Of a DNA stretch of 64,000 bases, positions 40,328 through 54,005 are shown in pieces. The first letter of the stretch is position 1, and every line of letters starts with the position of its first letter. This DNA is from Hippasteria phrygiana (taxonomy: Eukaryota; Echinodermata; Asteroidea; Valvatida; Goniasteridae), in NCBI GenBank assembly GCA_037893225.1, contig JAZGUH010000711.1, positions 434,001 through 498,000 of the forward strand. Direction: 5' to 3'. Position numbers and translations under genes: made by a program. The notes beneath the pieces are model-generated. The model had not been told where the DNA came from, did no database searches, and saw only the letters and a list, made by a program, of their open reading frames with translations.

Positions 40328-41022
40328 AGCAAGTCATACCCTAGGGAATTTGACAGGCATGGAGCAATACATAGAAGGTAATATGCACACAGATGTTGGC
40401 CGGAAAGAAAATAAACATTGCGAGGTTTGAATTTTCTACACAAGTTTTAACTCTAAGAAGCCGCCGATAATTGCAACATGTAGCGCCAGATCTAAGCTAT
40501 CCATACATGTCAAAATTACTGAATTTAGTTGATATTTCATGCAATTATGAATGAGTAAAGCAAGTCCATACCCCAGGGAATTTGACAGGCATGGAGCAAT
40601 AAATAGACGGTAATATGTACACAGATGTTGGTCGGAAAGAAAATAAACATTGCGAGGTTTGAATTTTCTCCACAGGTGTTAACTCTAAGAAGCCGCCGAT
40701 AATTGCAACATGTAGCGCCAGATCTAAGCTATCCATACATGTCAAAATTACTGAATTTGGTTGATATTTCATGCAATTATGAATGAGTAAAGCAAGTCCA
40801 TACCCCAGGGAATTTGACATGCATGGAGCAATAAATAGACGGTAACATGTACACAGATGTTGGCCGGAAAGAAAATAAACATTGCGAGGTTTGAATTTTC
40901 TCCACAAGTTTTAACTCTAAGAAGCCGCCGATAATTGCAACATGTAGCGCCAGATCTAAGCTATCCATACATGTCAAAATTACTGAATTTTGTTGATATT
41001 TCATGCAATTATGAATGAGTAA
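40328..41022. repeat. 3-mer A J/C K
   Basis: Monomers at 40328, 40559 (hybrid) and 40791; 695 bp, a copy of 37084-37778. K has a private T201 (gaattttgttg). Confidence 0.85.
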
Positions 41023-42645
41023 AGCAAGTCATACCCTAGGGAATTTGACAGGCATGGAGCAATACATAGAAGGTAATATGCACACAGATGTTGGCCGGAA
41101 AGAAAATAAACATTGCGAGGTTTGAATTTTCTACACAAGTTTTAACTCTAAGAAGCCGCCGATAATTGCAACATGTAGCGCCAGATCTAAGCTATCCATA
41201 CATGTCAAAATTACTGAATTTGGTTGATATTTCATGCAATTATGACTGAGTAAAGCAAGTCCATACCCCAGGGAATTTGACAGGCATGGAGCAATAAATA
41301 GACGGTAATATGTACACAGATGTTGGCCGGAAAGAAAATAAACATTGCGAGGTTTGAATTTTCTCCACAAGTTTTAACTCTAGGAAGCCGCCGATAATTG
41401 CAACATGTAGCGCCAGATCTAAGCTATACATACATGTCAAAATTACTGCATTTGGTTGATATTTCATGCAATTATGAATGAGTAAAGCAAGTCCATACCC
41501 CAGGGAATTTGACATGCATGGAGCAATACATATACAGTAATATGTACACAGATGTTGGCCGGGAAGAAAATAAACATTGCGAGGTTTGAATTTTCTCCAC
41601 AGGTGTTAACTCTAAGAAGCCGCCGATAATTGCAACATGTAGCGCCAGATCTAAGCTATCCATACATGTCAAAATTACTGAATTTGGTTGATATTTCATG
41701 CAATTATGAATGAGTAAAGCAAGTCCATACCCCAGGGAATTTGACATGCATGGAGCAATAAATAGACGGTAACATGTACACAGATGTTGGCCGGGAAGAA
41801 AATAAACATTGCGAGGTTTGAATTTTCTCCACAAGTTTGAACTCTAAGAAGCCGTCGATGATTGCAACATGTAGCGCCAGATCTAAGCTATACATACATG
41901 TCAAAATTACTGCATTTAGTTGATATTTCATGCAATTATGAATGAGTAAAGCAAGTCCATACCCCAGGGAATTTGACATGCATGGAGCAATAAATAGACG
42001 GTAATATGTACACAGATGTTGGCCGGAAAGAAAATAAACATTGCGAGGTTTGAATTTTCTCCACAAGTTTTAACTCTAAGAAGCCGCCGATGATTGCAAC
42101 ATGTAGCGCCAGATCTAAGATATCCATACATGTCAAAATTACTGAATTTGGTTGATATTTCATGCAATTATGAATGAGTAAAGCAAGTCCATACACCAGG
42201 GAATTTGACAGGCATGGAGCAATAAATAAAAGGTAATCTGCACACAGATGGTGGCCGGGAAGAAAATAAACATTGCGAGGTTTGAATTTTCTCCACAAGT
42301 GTTAACTCTAAGAAGCCGCCGATAATTGCAACATGTAGCGCCAGATCTAAGCTATCCATACTTGTCAAAATTACTGAATTTGGTTGATATTTCATGCAAT
42401 TATGAATGAGTAAAGCAAGTCCATACCCCAGGGAATTTGACAGGCATGGAGCAATAAATAGACGGTAATCTGCACACAGATGGTGGCCGGGAAGAAAATA
42501 AACATTGCGAGGTTTGAATTTTCTCCACAAGTTTTAACTCTAAGAAGCCGCCGATAATTGCAACATGTAGCGCCAGATCTAAGCTATCCATACATGTCAA
42601 AATTACTGAATTTGGTTGATATTTCATGCAATTATGAATGAGTAA
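41023..42645. repeat. 7-mer A J C D E F G
   Basis: Monomers at 41023, 41254, 41486, 41718, 41950, 42182 and 42414; 1,623 bp. J has C74/A133 and not the zone 3 T74/C133 form. E has A171. Confidence 0.87.
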
Positions 42646-43572
42646 AGCAAGTCATACCCTAGGGAATTTGACAGGCATGGAGCAATACATAGAAGGTAAT
42701 ATGCACACAGATGTTGGCCGGAAAGAAAATAAACATTGCGAGGTTTGAATTTTCTACACAAGTTTTAACTCTAAGAAGCCGCCGATAATTGCAACATGTA
42801 GCGCCAGATCTAAGCTATCCATACATGTCAAAATTACTGAATTTGGTTGATATTTCATGCAATTATGAATGAGTAAAGCAAGTCCATACCCCAGGGAATT
42901 TGACAGGCATGGAGCAATAAATAGACGGTAATATGTACACAGATGTTGGTCGGAAAGAAAATAAACATTGCGAGGTTTGAATTTTCTCCACAAGTTTTAA
43001 CTCTAGGACGCCGCCGATAATTGCAACATGTAGCGCCAGATCTAAGCTATACATACATGTCAAAATTACTGCATTTGGTTGATATTTCATGCAATTATGA
43101 ATGAGTAAAGCAAGTCCATACCCCAGGGAATTTGACATGCATGGAGCAATACATATACAGTAATATGTACACAGATGTTGGCCGGGAAGAAAATAAACAT
43201 TGCGTGGTTTGAATTTTCTCCACAGGTGTTAACTCTAAGAAGCCGCCGATAATTGCAACATGTAGCGCCAGATCTAAGCTATCCATACATGTCAAAATTA
43301 CTGAATTTGGTTGATATTTCATGCAATTATGAATGAGTAAAGCAAGTCCATACCCCAGGGAATTTGACATGCATGGAGCAATAAATAGACGGTAACATGT
43401 ACACAGATGTTGGCCGGAAAGAAAATAAACATTGCGAGGTTTGAATTTTCTCCACAAGTTTTAACTCTAAGAAGCCGCCGATAATTGCAACATGTAGCGC
43501 CAGATCTAAGCTATCCATACATGTCAAAATTACTGAATTTGGTTGATATTTCATGCAATTATGAATGAGTAA
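42646..43572. repeat. 4-mer A J C K
   Basis: Monomers at 42646, 42877, 43109 and 43341, with J T74/C133 and C T97. With the next 7-mer it forms a 2,550-bp compound unit. Confidence 0.87.
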
Positions 43573-45195
43573 AGCAAGTCATACCCTAGGGAATTTGACA
43601 GGCATGGAGCAATACATAGAAGGTAATATGCACACAGATGTTGGCCGGAAAGAAAATAAACAATGCGAGGTTTGAATTTTCTACACAAGTTTTAACTCTA
43701 AGAAGCCGCCGATAATTGCAACATGTAGCGCCAGATCTAAGCTATCCATACATGTCAAAATTACTGAATTTGGTTGATATTTCATGCAATTATGAATGAG
43801 TAAAGCAAGTCCATACCCCAGGGAATTTGACAGGCATGGAGCAATAAATAGACGGTAATATGTACACAGATGTTGGTCGGAAAGAAAATAAACATTGCGA
43901 GGTTTGAATTTTCTCCACAAGTTTTAACTCTAGGACGCCGCCGATAATTGCAACATGTAGCGCCAGATCTAAGCTATACATACATGTCAAAATTACTGCA
44001 TTTGGTTGATATTTCATGCAATTATGAATGAGTAAAGCAAGTCCATACCCCAGGGAATTTGACATGCATGGAGCAATACATATACAGTAATATGTACACA
44101 GATGTTGGCCGGGAAGAAAATAAACATTGCGTGGTTTGAATTTTCTCCACAGGTGTTAACTCTAAGAAGCCGCCGATAATTGCAACATGTAGCGCCAGAT
44201 CTAAGCTATCCATACATGTCAAAATTACTGAATTTGGTTGATATTTCATGCAATTATGAATGAGTAAAGCAAGTCCATACCCCAGGGAATTTGACATGCA
44301 TGGAGCAATAAATAGACGGTAACATGTACACAGATGTTGGCCGGGAAGAAAATAAACATTGCGAGGTTTGAATTTTCTCCACAAGTTTGAACTCTAAGAA
44401 GCCGTCGATGATTGCAACATGTAGCGCCAGATCTAAGCTATACATACATGTCAAAATTACTGCATTTAGTTGATATTTCATGCAATTATGAATGAGTAAA
44501 GCAAGTCCATACCCCAGGGAATTTGACATGCATGGAGCAATAAATAGACGGTAATATGTACACAGATGTTGGCCGGAAAGAAAATAAACATTGCGAGGTT
44601 TGAATTTTCTCCACAAGTTTTAACTCTAAGAAGCCGCCGATGATTGCAACATGTAGCGCCAGATCTAAGATATCCATACATGTCAAAATTACTGAATTTG
44701 GTTGATATTTCATGCAATTATGAATGAGTAAAGCAAGTCCATACACCAGGGAATTTGACAGGCATGGAGCAATAAATAAAAGGTAATCTGCACACAGATG
44801 GTGGCCGGGAAGAAAATAAACATTGCGAGGTTTGAATTTTCTCCACAAGTGTTAACTCTAAGAAGCCGCCGATAATTGCAACATGTAGCGCCAGATCTAA
44901 GCTATCCATACTTGTCAAAATTACTGAATTTGGTTGATATTTCATGCAATTATGAATGAGTAAAGCAAGTCCATACCCCAGGGAATTTGACAGGCATGGA
45001 GCAATAAATAGACGGTAATCTGCACACAGATGGTGGCCGGGAAGAAAATAAACATTGCGAGGTTTGAATTTTCTCCACAAGTTTTAACTCTAAGAAGCCG
45101 CCGATAATTGCAACATGTAGCGCCAGATCTAAGCTATCCATACATGTCAAAATTACTGAATTTGGTTGATATTTCATGCAATTATGAATGAGTAA
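43573..45195. repeat. 7-mer A J C D E F G
   Basis: Monomers at 43573, 43804, 44036, 44268, 44500, 44732 and 44964. Here A (A92), J (T74/C133) and C (T97) are of the 4-mer kind while D to G are of the 7-mer kind. The unit therefore looks like a 4-mer front joined to a 7-mer back. Confidence 0.85.
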
Positions 45196-46122
45196 AGCAA
45201 GTCATACCCTAGGGAATTTGACAGGCATGGAGCAATACATAGAAGGTAATATGCACACAGATGTTGGCCGGAAAGAAAATAAACATTGCGAGGTTTGAAT
45301 TTTCTACACAAGTTTTAACTCTAAGAAGCCGCCGATAATTGCAACATGTAGCGCCAGATCTAAGCTATCCATACATGTCCAAATTACTGAATTTGGTTGA
45401 TATTTCATGCAATTATGAATGAGTAAAGCAAGTCCATACCCCAGGGAATTTGACAGGCATGGAGCAATAAATAGACGGTAATATGTACACAGATGTTGGT
45501 CGGAAAGAAAATAAACATTGCGAGGTTTGAATTTTCTCCACAAGTTTTAACTCTAGGACGCCGCCGATAATTGCAACATGTAGCGCCAGATCTAAGCTAT
45601 ACATACATGTCAAAATTACTGCATTTGGTTGATATTTCATGCAATTATGAATGAGTAAAGCAAGTCCATACCCCAGGGAATTTGACATGCATGGAGCAAT
45701 ACATATACAGTAATATGTACACAGATGTTGGCCGGGAAGAAAATAAACATTGCGTGGTTTGAATTTTCTCCACAGGTGTTAACTCTAAGAAGCCGCCGAT
45801 AATTGCAACATGTAGCGCCAGATCTAAGCTATCCATACATGTCAAAATTACTGAATTTGGTTGATATTTCATGCAATTATGAATGAGTAAAGCAAGTCCA
45901 TACCCCAGGGAATTTGACATGCATGGAGCAATAAATAGACGGTAACATGTACACAGATGTTGGCCGGAAAGAAAATAAACATTGCGAGGTTTGAATTTTC
46001 TCCACAAGTTTTAACTCTAAGAAGCCGCCGATAATTGCAACATGTAGCGCCAGATCTAAGCTATCCATACATGTCAAAATTACTGAATTTGGTTGATATT
46101 TCATGCAATTATGAATGAGTAA
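45196..46122. repeat. 4-mer A J C K
   Basis: Monomers at 45196, 45427, 45659 and 45891, 2,550 bp after 42646. A has a private C186 (gtccaaat). Confidence 0.87.
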
Positions 46123-47049
46123 AGCAAGTCATACCCTAGGGAATTTGACAGGCATGGAGCAATACATAGAAGGTAATATGCACACAGATGTTGGCCGGAA
46201 AGAAAATAAACAATGCGAGGTTTGAATTTTTTTCACAAGTTTTAACTCTAAGAAGCCGCCGATAATTGCAACATGTAGCGCCAGATCTAAGCTATCCATA
46301 CATGTCAAAATTACTGAATTTGGTTGATATTTCATGCAATTATGAATGAGTAAAGCAAGTCCATACCCCAGGGAATTTGACAGGCATGGAGCAATAAATA
46401 GACGGTAATATGTACACAGATGTTGGTCGGAAAGAAAATAAACATTGCGAGGTTTGAATTTTCTCCACAAGTTTTAACTCTAGGACGCCGCCGATAATTG
46501 CAACATGTAGCGCCAGATCTAAGCTATACATACATGTCAAAATTACTGCATTTGGTTGATATTTCATGCAATTATGAATGAGTAAAGCAAGTCCATACCC
46601 CAGGGAATTTGACATGCATGGAGCAATACATATACAGTAATATGTACACAGATGTTGGCCGGGAAGAAAATAAACATTGCGTGGTTTGAATTTTCTCCAC
46701 AGGTGTTAACTCTAAGAAGCCGCCGATAATTGCAACATGTAGCGCCAGATCTAAGCTATCCATACATGTCAAAATTACTGAATTTGGTTGATATTTCATG
46801 CAATTATGAATGAGTAAAGCAAGTCCATACCCCAGGGAATTTGACATGCATGGAGCAATAAATAGACGGTAACATGTACACAGATGTTGGCCGGAAAGAA
46901 AATAAACATTGCGAGGTTTGCATTTTCTCCACAAGTTTTAACTCTAAGAAGCCGCCGATAATTGCAACATGTAGCGCCAGATCTAAGCTATCCATACATG
47001 TCAAAATTACTGAATTTGGTTGATATTTCATGCAATTATGAATGAGTAA
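46123..47049. repeat. 4-mer A J C K
   Basis: Monomers at 46123, 46354, 46586 and 46818. A has A92 and a private run of seven extra-looking T bases before cacaag (T110, T112), without length change. K has a private C104 (gaggtttgcatt). Confidence 0.87.
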
Positions 47050-48672
47050 AGCAAGTCATACCCTAGGGAATTTGACAGGCATGGAGCAATACATAGAAGG
47101 TAATATGCACACAGATGTTGGCCGGAAAGAAAATAAACATTGCGAGGTTTGAATTTTCTACACAAGTTTTAACTCTAAGAAGCCGCCGATAATTGCAACA
47201 TGTAGCGCCAGATCTAAGCTATCCATACATGTCAAAATTACTGAATTTGGTTGATATTTCATGCAATTATGAATGAGTAAAGCAAGTCCATACCCCAGGG
47301 AATTTGACAGGCATGGAGCAATAAATAGACGGTAATATGTACACAGATGTTGGCCGGAAAGAAAATAAACATTGCGAGGTTTGAATTTTCTCCACAAGTT
47401 TTAACTCTAGGAAGCCGCCGATAATTGCAACATGTAGCGCCAGATCTAAGCTATACATACATGTCAAAATTACTGCATTTGGTTGATATTTCATGCAATT
47501 ATGAATGAGTAAAGCAAGTCCATACCCCAGGGAATTTGACATGCATGGAGCAATACATATACAGTAATATGTACACAGATGTTGGCCGGGAAGAAAATAA
47601 ACATTGCGAGGTTTGAATTTTCTCCACAGGTGTTAACTCTAAGAAGCCGCCGATAATTGCAACATGTAGCGCCAGATCTAAGCTATCCATACATGTCAAA
47701 ATTACTGAATTTGGTTGATATTTCATGCAATTATGAATGAGTAAAGCAAGTCCATACCCCAGGGAATTTGACATGCATGGAGCAATAAATAGACGGTAAC
47801 ATGTACACAGATGTTGGCCGGGAAGAAAATAAACATTGCGAGGTTTGAATTTTCTCCACAAGTTTGAACTCTAAGAAGCCGTCGATGATTGCAACATGTA
47901 GCGCCAGATCTAAGCTATACATACATGTCAAAATTACTGCATTTAGTTGATATTTCATGCAATTATGAATGAGTAAAGCAAGTCCATACCCCAGGGAATT
48001 TGACATGCATGGAGCAATAAATAGACGGTAATATGTACACAGATGTTGGCCGGAAAGAAAATAAACATTGCGAGGTTTGAATTTTCTCCACAAGTTTTAA
48101 CTCTAAGAAGCCGCCGATGATTGCAACATGTAGCGCCAGATCTAAGATATCCATACATGTCAAAATTACTGAATTTGGTTGATATTTCATGCAATTATGA
48201 ATGAGTAAAGCAAGTCCATACCCCAGGGAATTTGACAGGCATGGAGCAATAAATAAAAGGTAATCTGCACACAGATGGTGGCCGGGAAGAAAATACACAT
48301 TGCGAGGTTTGAATTTTCTCCACAAGTGTTAACTCTAAGAAGCCGCCGATAATTGCAACATGTAGCGCCAGATCTAAGCTATCCATACTTGTCAAAATTA
48401 CTGAATTTGGTTGATATTTCATGCAATTATGAATGAGTAAAGCAAGTCCATACCCCAGGGAATTTGACAGGCATGGAGCAATAAATAGACGGTAATCTGC
48501 ACACAGATGGTGGCCGGGAAGAAAATAAACATTGCGAGGTTTGAATTTTCTCCACAAGTTTTAACTCTAAGAAGCCGCCGATAATTGCAACATGTAGCGC
48601 CAGATCTAAGCTATCCATACATGTCAAAATTACTGAATTTGGTTGATATTTCATGCAATTATGAATGAGTAA
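47050..48672. repeat. 7-mer A J C D E F G
   Basis: Monomers at 47050, 47281, 47513, 47745, 47977, 48209 and 48441. E has A171. F has C87-region change aatacacatt, shared only with F at 50296. J has C74/A133. Confidence 0.87.
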
Positions 48673-48903
48673 AGCAAGTCATACCCTAGGGAATTTGACA
48701 GGCATGGAGCAATAAATAAAAGGTAATCTGCACACAGATGGTGGCCGGGAAGAAAATAAACATTGCGAGGTTTGAATTTTCTACACAAGTTTTAACTCTA
48801 AGAAGCCGCCGATAATTGCAACATGTAGCGCCAGATCTAAGCTATCCATACATGTCAAAATTACTGAATTTGGTTGATATTTCATGCAATTATGAATGAG
48901 TAA
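48673..48903. repeat. Mosaic 231-bp monomer A/F/A
   Basis: The head is A (231-bp deletion, cctagg). The middle is F (A44, A48, A50, C57, G70, G78). The position 112 mark is A again (tctacac). Two switches in one monomer fit gene conversion, or an exchange with the neighbouring F'' that already carries A112. The copy at 50760 is the same. Confidence 0.75.
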
Positions 48904-49831
48904 AGCAAGTCCATACCCCAGGGAATTTGACAGGCATGGAGCAATAAATAAAAGGTAATCTGCACACAGATGGTGGCCGGGAAGAAAATAAACATTGCGA
49001 GGTTTGAATTTTCTACACAAGTTTTAACTCTAAGAAGCCGCCGATAATTGCAACATGTAGCGCCAGATCTAAGCTATCCATACATGTCAAAATTACTGAA
49101 TTTGGTTGATATTTCATGCAATTATGAATGAGTAAAGCAAGTCCATACCCCAGGGAATTTGACAGGCATGGAGCAATAAATAGACGGTAATATGTACACA
49201 GATGTTGGTCGGAAAGAAAATAAACATTGCGAGGTTTGAATTTTCTCCACAAGTTTTAACTCTAGGACGCCGCCGATAATTGCAACATGTAGCGCCAGAT
49301 CTAAGCTATACATACATGTCAAAATTACTGCATTTGGTTGATATTTCATGCAATTATGAATGAGTAAAGCAAGTCCATACCCCAGGGAATTTGACATGCA
49401 TGGAGCAATACATATACAGTAATATGTACACAGATGTTGGCCGGGAAGAAAATAAACATTGCGTGGTTTGAATTTTCTCCACAGGTGTTAACTCTAAGAA
49501 GCCGCCGATAATTGCAACATGTAGCGCCAGATCTAAGCTATCCATACATGTCAAAATTACTGAATTTGGTTGATATTTCATGCAATTATGAATGAGTAAA
49601 GCAAGTCCATACCCCAGGGAATTTGACAGGCATGGAGCAATAAATAGACGGTAATATGTACACAGATGTTGGTCGGAAAGAAAATAAACATTGCGAGGTT
49701 TGAATTTTCTCCACAAGTTTTAACTCTAGGACGCCGCCGATAATTGCAACATGTAGCGCCAGATCTAAGCTATACATACATGTCAAAATTACTGCATTTG
49801 GTTGATATTTCATGCAATTATGAATGAGTAA

Positions 49832-50063
49832 AGCAAGTCCATACCCCAGGGAATTTGACATGCATGGAGCAATACATATACAGTAATATGTACACAGATG
49901 TTGGCCGGGAAGAAAATAAACATTGCGAGGTTTGAATTTTCTCCACAAGTTTGAACTCTAAGAAGCCGTCGATGATTGCAACATGTAGCGCCAGATCTAA
50001 GCTATACATACATGTCAAAATTACTGCATTTAGTTGATATTTCATGCAATTATGAATGAGTAA
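49832..50063. repeat. Hybrid monomer C/D at a duplication junction
   Basis: The head has C marks C44, T48 and A51 (catatacag). From position 97 on it has gcgaggt, tttgaac, gccgtcg, gatgatt, A175, C196 and A201 of D. The switch lies between about 49883 and 49928. Confidence 0.82.
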
Positions 50064-50759
50064 AGCAAGTCCATACCCCAGGGAATTTGACATGCATGGA
50101 GCAATAAATAGACGGTAATATGTACACAGATGTTGGCCGGAAAGAAAATAAACATTGCGAGGTTTGAATTTTCTCCACAAGTTTTAACTCTAAGAAGCCG
50201 CCGATGATTGCAACATGTAGCGCCAGATCTAAGATATCCATACATGTCAAAATTACTGAATTTGGTTGATATTTCATGCAATTATGAATGAGTAAAGCAA
50301 GTCCATACCCCAGGGAATTTGACAGGCATGGAGCAATAAATAAAAGGTAATCTGCACACAGATGGTGGCCGGGAAGAAAATACACATTGCGAGGTTTGAA
50401 TTTTCTCCACAAGTGTTAACTCTAAGAAGCCGCCGATAATTGCAACATGTAGCGCCAGATCTAAGCTATCCATACTTGTCAAAATTACTGAATTTGGTTG
50501 ATATTTCATGCAATTATGAATGAGTAAAGCAAGTCCATACCCCAGGGAATTTGACAGGCATGGAGCAATAAATAGACGGTAATCTGCACACAGATGGTGG
50601 CCGGGAAGAAAATAAACATTGCGAGGTTTGAATTTTCTCCACAAGTTTTAACTCTAAGAAGCCGCCGATAATTGCAACATGTAGCGCCAGATCTAAGCTA
50701 TCCATACATGTCAAAATTACTGAATTTGGTTGATATTTCATGCAATTATGAATGAGTAA

Positions 50760-52382
50760 AGCAAGTCATACCCTAGGGAATTTGACAGGCATGGAGCAAT
50801 AAATAAAAGGTAATCTGCACACAGATGGTGGCCGGGAAGAAAATAAACATTGCGAGGTTTGAATTTTCTACACAAGTTTTAACTCTAAGAAGCCGCCGAT
50901 AATTGCAACATGTAGCGCCAGATCTAAGCTATCCATACATGTCAAAATTACTGAATTTGGTTGATATTTCATGCAATTATGAATGAGTAAAGCAAGTCCA
51001 TACCCCAGGGAATTTGACAGGCATGGAGCAATAAATAAAAGGTAATCTGCACACAGATGGTGGCCGGGAAGAAAATAAACATTGCGAGGTTTGAATTTTC
51101 TACACAAGTTTTAACTCTAAGAAGCCGCCGATAATTGCAACATGTAGCGCCAGATCTAAGCTATCCATACATGTCAAAATTACTGAATTTGGTTGATATT
51201 TCATGCAATTATGAATGAGTAAAGCAAGTCCATACCCCAGGGAATTTGACAGGCATGGAGCAATAAATAGACGGTAATATGTACACAGATGTTGGTCGGA
51301 AAGAAAATAAACATTGCGAGGTTTGAATTTTCTCCACAAGTTTTAACTCTAGGACGCCGCCGATAATTGCAACATGTAGCGCCAGATCTAAGCTATACAT
51401 ACATGTCAAAATTACTGCATTTGGTTGATATTTCATGCAATTATGAATGAGTAAAGCAAGTCCATACCCCAGGGAATTTGACATGCATGGAGCAATACAT
51501 ATACAGTAATATGTACACAGATGTTGGCCGGGAAGAAAATAAACATTGCGTGGTTTGAATTTTCTCCACAGGTGTTAACTCTAAGAAGCCGCCGATAATT
51601 GCAACATGTAGCGCCAGATCTAAGCTATCCATACATGTCAAAATTACTGAATTTGGTTGATATTTCATGCAATTATGAATGAGTAAAGCAAGTCCATACC
51701 CCAGGGAATTTGACAGGCATGGAGCAATAAATAGACGGTAATATGTACACAGATGTTGGTCGGAAAGAAAATAAACATTGCGAGGTTTGAATTTTCTCCA
51801 CAAGTTTTAACTCTAGGACGCCGCCGATAATTGCAACATGTAGCGCCAGATCTAAGCTATACATACATGTCAAAATTACTGCATTTGGTTGATATTTCAT
51901 GCAATTATGAATGAGTAAAGCAAGTCCATACCCCAGGGAATTTGACATGCATGGAGCAATACATATACAGTAATATGTACACAGATGTTGGCCGGGAAGA
52001 AAATAAACATTGCGTGGTTTGAATTTTCTCCACAGGTGTTAACTCTAAGAAGCCGCCGATAATTGCAACATGTAGCGCCAGATCTAAGCTATCCATACAT
52101 GTCAAAATTACTGAATTTGGTTGATATTTCATGCAATTATGAATGAGTAAAGCAAGTCCATACCCCAGGGAATTTGACATGCATGGAGCAATAAATAGAC
52201 GGTAACATGTACACAGATGTTGGCCGGAAAGAAAATAAACATTGCGAGGTTTGAATTTTCTCCACAAGTTTTAACTCTAAGAAGCCGCCGATAATTGCAA
52301 CATGTAGCGCCAGATCTAAGCTATCCATACATGTCAAAATTACTGAATTTGGTTGATATTTCATGCAATTATGAATGAGTAA
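50760..52382. repeat. HOR unit, 7-mer A/F F'' J C J C K
   Basis: Monomers at 50760, 50991, 51223, 51455, 51687, 51919 and 52151; 1,623 bp. It is the second copy of the 2,087-bp duplication up to the C at 51919, then K. Confidence 0.85.
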
Positions 52383-54005
52383 AGCAAGTCATACCCTAGG
52401 GAATTTGACAGGCATGGAGCAATACATAGAAGGTAATATGCACACAGATGTTGGCCGGAAAGAAAATAAACATTGCGAGGTTTGAATTTTCTACACAAGT
52501 TTTAACTCTAAGAAGCCGCCGATAATTGCAACATGTAGCGCCAGATCTAAGCTATCCATACATGTCAAAATTACTGAATTTGGTTGATATTTCATGCAAT
52601 TATGAATGAGTAAAGCAAGTCCATACCCCAGGGAATTTGACAGGCATGGAGCAATAAATAGACGGTAATATGTACACAGATGTTGGCCGGAAAGAAAATA
52701 AACATTGCGAGGTTTGAATTTTCTCCACAAGTTTTAACTCTAGGAAGCCGCCGATAATTGCAACATGTAGCGCCAGATCTAAGCTATACATACATGTCAA
52801 AATTACTGCATTTGGTTGATATTTCATGCAATTATGAATGAGTAAAGCAAGTCCATACCCCAGGGAATTTGACATGCATGGAGCAATACATATACAGTAA
52901 TATGTACACAGATGTTGGCCGGGAAGAAAATAAACATTGCGAGGTTTGAATTTTCTCCACAGGTGTTAACTCTAAGAAGCCGCCGATAATTGCAACATGT
53001 AGCGCCAGATCTAAGCTATCCATACATGTCAAAATTACTGAATTTGGTTGATATTTCATGCAATTATGAATGAGTAAAGCAAGTCCATACCCCAGGGAAT
53101 TTGACATGCATGGAGCAATAAATAGACGGTAACATGTACACAGATGTTGGCCGGGAAGAAAATAAACATTGCGAGGTTTGAATTTTCTCCACAAGTTTGA
53201 ACTCTAAGAAGCCGTCGATGATTGCAACATGTAGCGCCAGATCTAAGCTATACATACATGTCAAAATTACTGCATTTAGTTGATATTTCATGCAATTATG
53301 AATGAGTAAAGCAAGTCCATACCCCAGGGAATTTGACATGCATGGAGCAATAAATAGACGGTAATATGTACACAGATGTTGGCCGGAAAGAAAATAAACA
53401 TTGCGAGGTTTGAATTTTCTCCACAAGTTTTAACTCTAAGAAGCCGCCGATGATTGCAACATGTAGCGCCAGATCTAAGATATCCATACATGTCAAAATT
53501 ACTGAATTTGGTTGATATTTCATGCAATTATGAATGAGTAAAGCAAGTCCATACCCCAGGGAATTTGACAGGCATGGAGCAATAAATAAAAGGTAATCTG
53601 CACACAGATGGTGGCCGGGAAGAAAATAAACATTGCGAGGTTTGAATTTTCTCCACAAGTGTTAACTCTAAGAAGCCGCCGATAATTGCAACATGTAGCG
53701 CCAGATCTAAGCTATCCATACTTGTCAAAATTACTGAATTTGGTTGATATTTCATGCAATTATGAATGAGTAAAGCAAGTCCATACCCCAGGGAATTTGA
53801 CAGGCATGGAGCAATAAATAGACGGTAATCTGCACACAGATGGTGGTCGGGAAGAAAATAAACATTGCGAGGTTTGAATTTTCTCCACAAGTTTTAACTC
53901 TAAGAAGCCGCCGATAATTGCAACATGTAGCGCCAGATCTAAGCTATCCATACATGTCAAAATTACTGAATTTGGTTGATATTTCATGCAATTATGAATG
54001 AGTAA
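52383..54005. repeat. 7-mer A J C D E F G
   Basis: Monomers at 52383, 52614, 52846, 53078, 53310, 53542 and 53774. It matches 47050-48672 in order and in A171 of E. G has a private T74 (ggtcggg). Confidence 0.87.

Larger units (their letters stand above)
37084..42645. repeat. Repeat with 3,244-bp period
   Basis: A, J/C, K, A, J and C at 37084-38473 recur at 40328-41717 with shared rare marks: the J/C hybrid, A201 in the first A and C225 in the second A. The upstream copy then lacks D, while the downstream copy has D at 41718 before E. Confidence 0.78.
48673..50759. repeat. HOR unit, 9-mer A/F F'' J C J C/D E F G
   Basis: Monomers at 48673, 48904, 49136, 49368, 49600, 49832, 50064, 50296 and 50528; 2,087 bp, one short copy. 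F'' is an F body with the A mark A112 (tctacac). The C/D hybrid at 49832 is the junction of the 2,087-bp duplication. Confidence 0.85.
47800..51970. repeat. Tandem duplication, 2 x 2,087 bp (9 monomers)
   Basis: E F G A/F F'' J C J follows the D tail at 47745 and again the D tail at 49832. Shared rare marks are A171 in E (47977/50064), aatacacatt in F (48209/50296) and the A/F mosaic (48673/50760). I saw no difference between copies in the marks I compared, which suggests recent origin. Confidence 0.82.

Noticed and set aside
46123..46353. T-rich run in the A monomer at 46123 as a terminator or insertion
   Set aside because: It is two C to T changes within gaattttctcc-type sequence with no length change and no stem before it.
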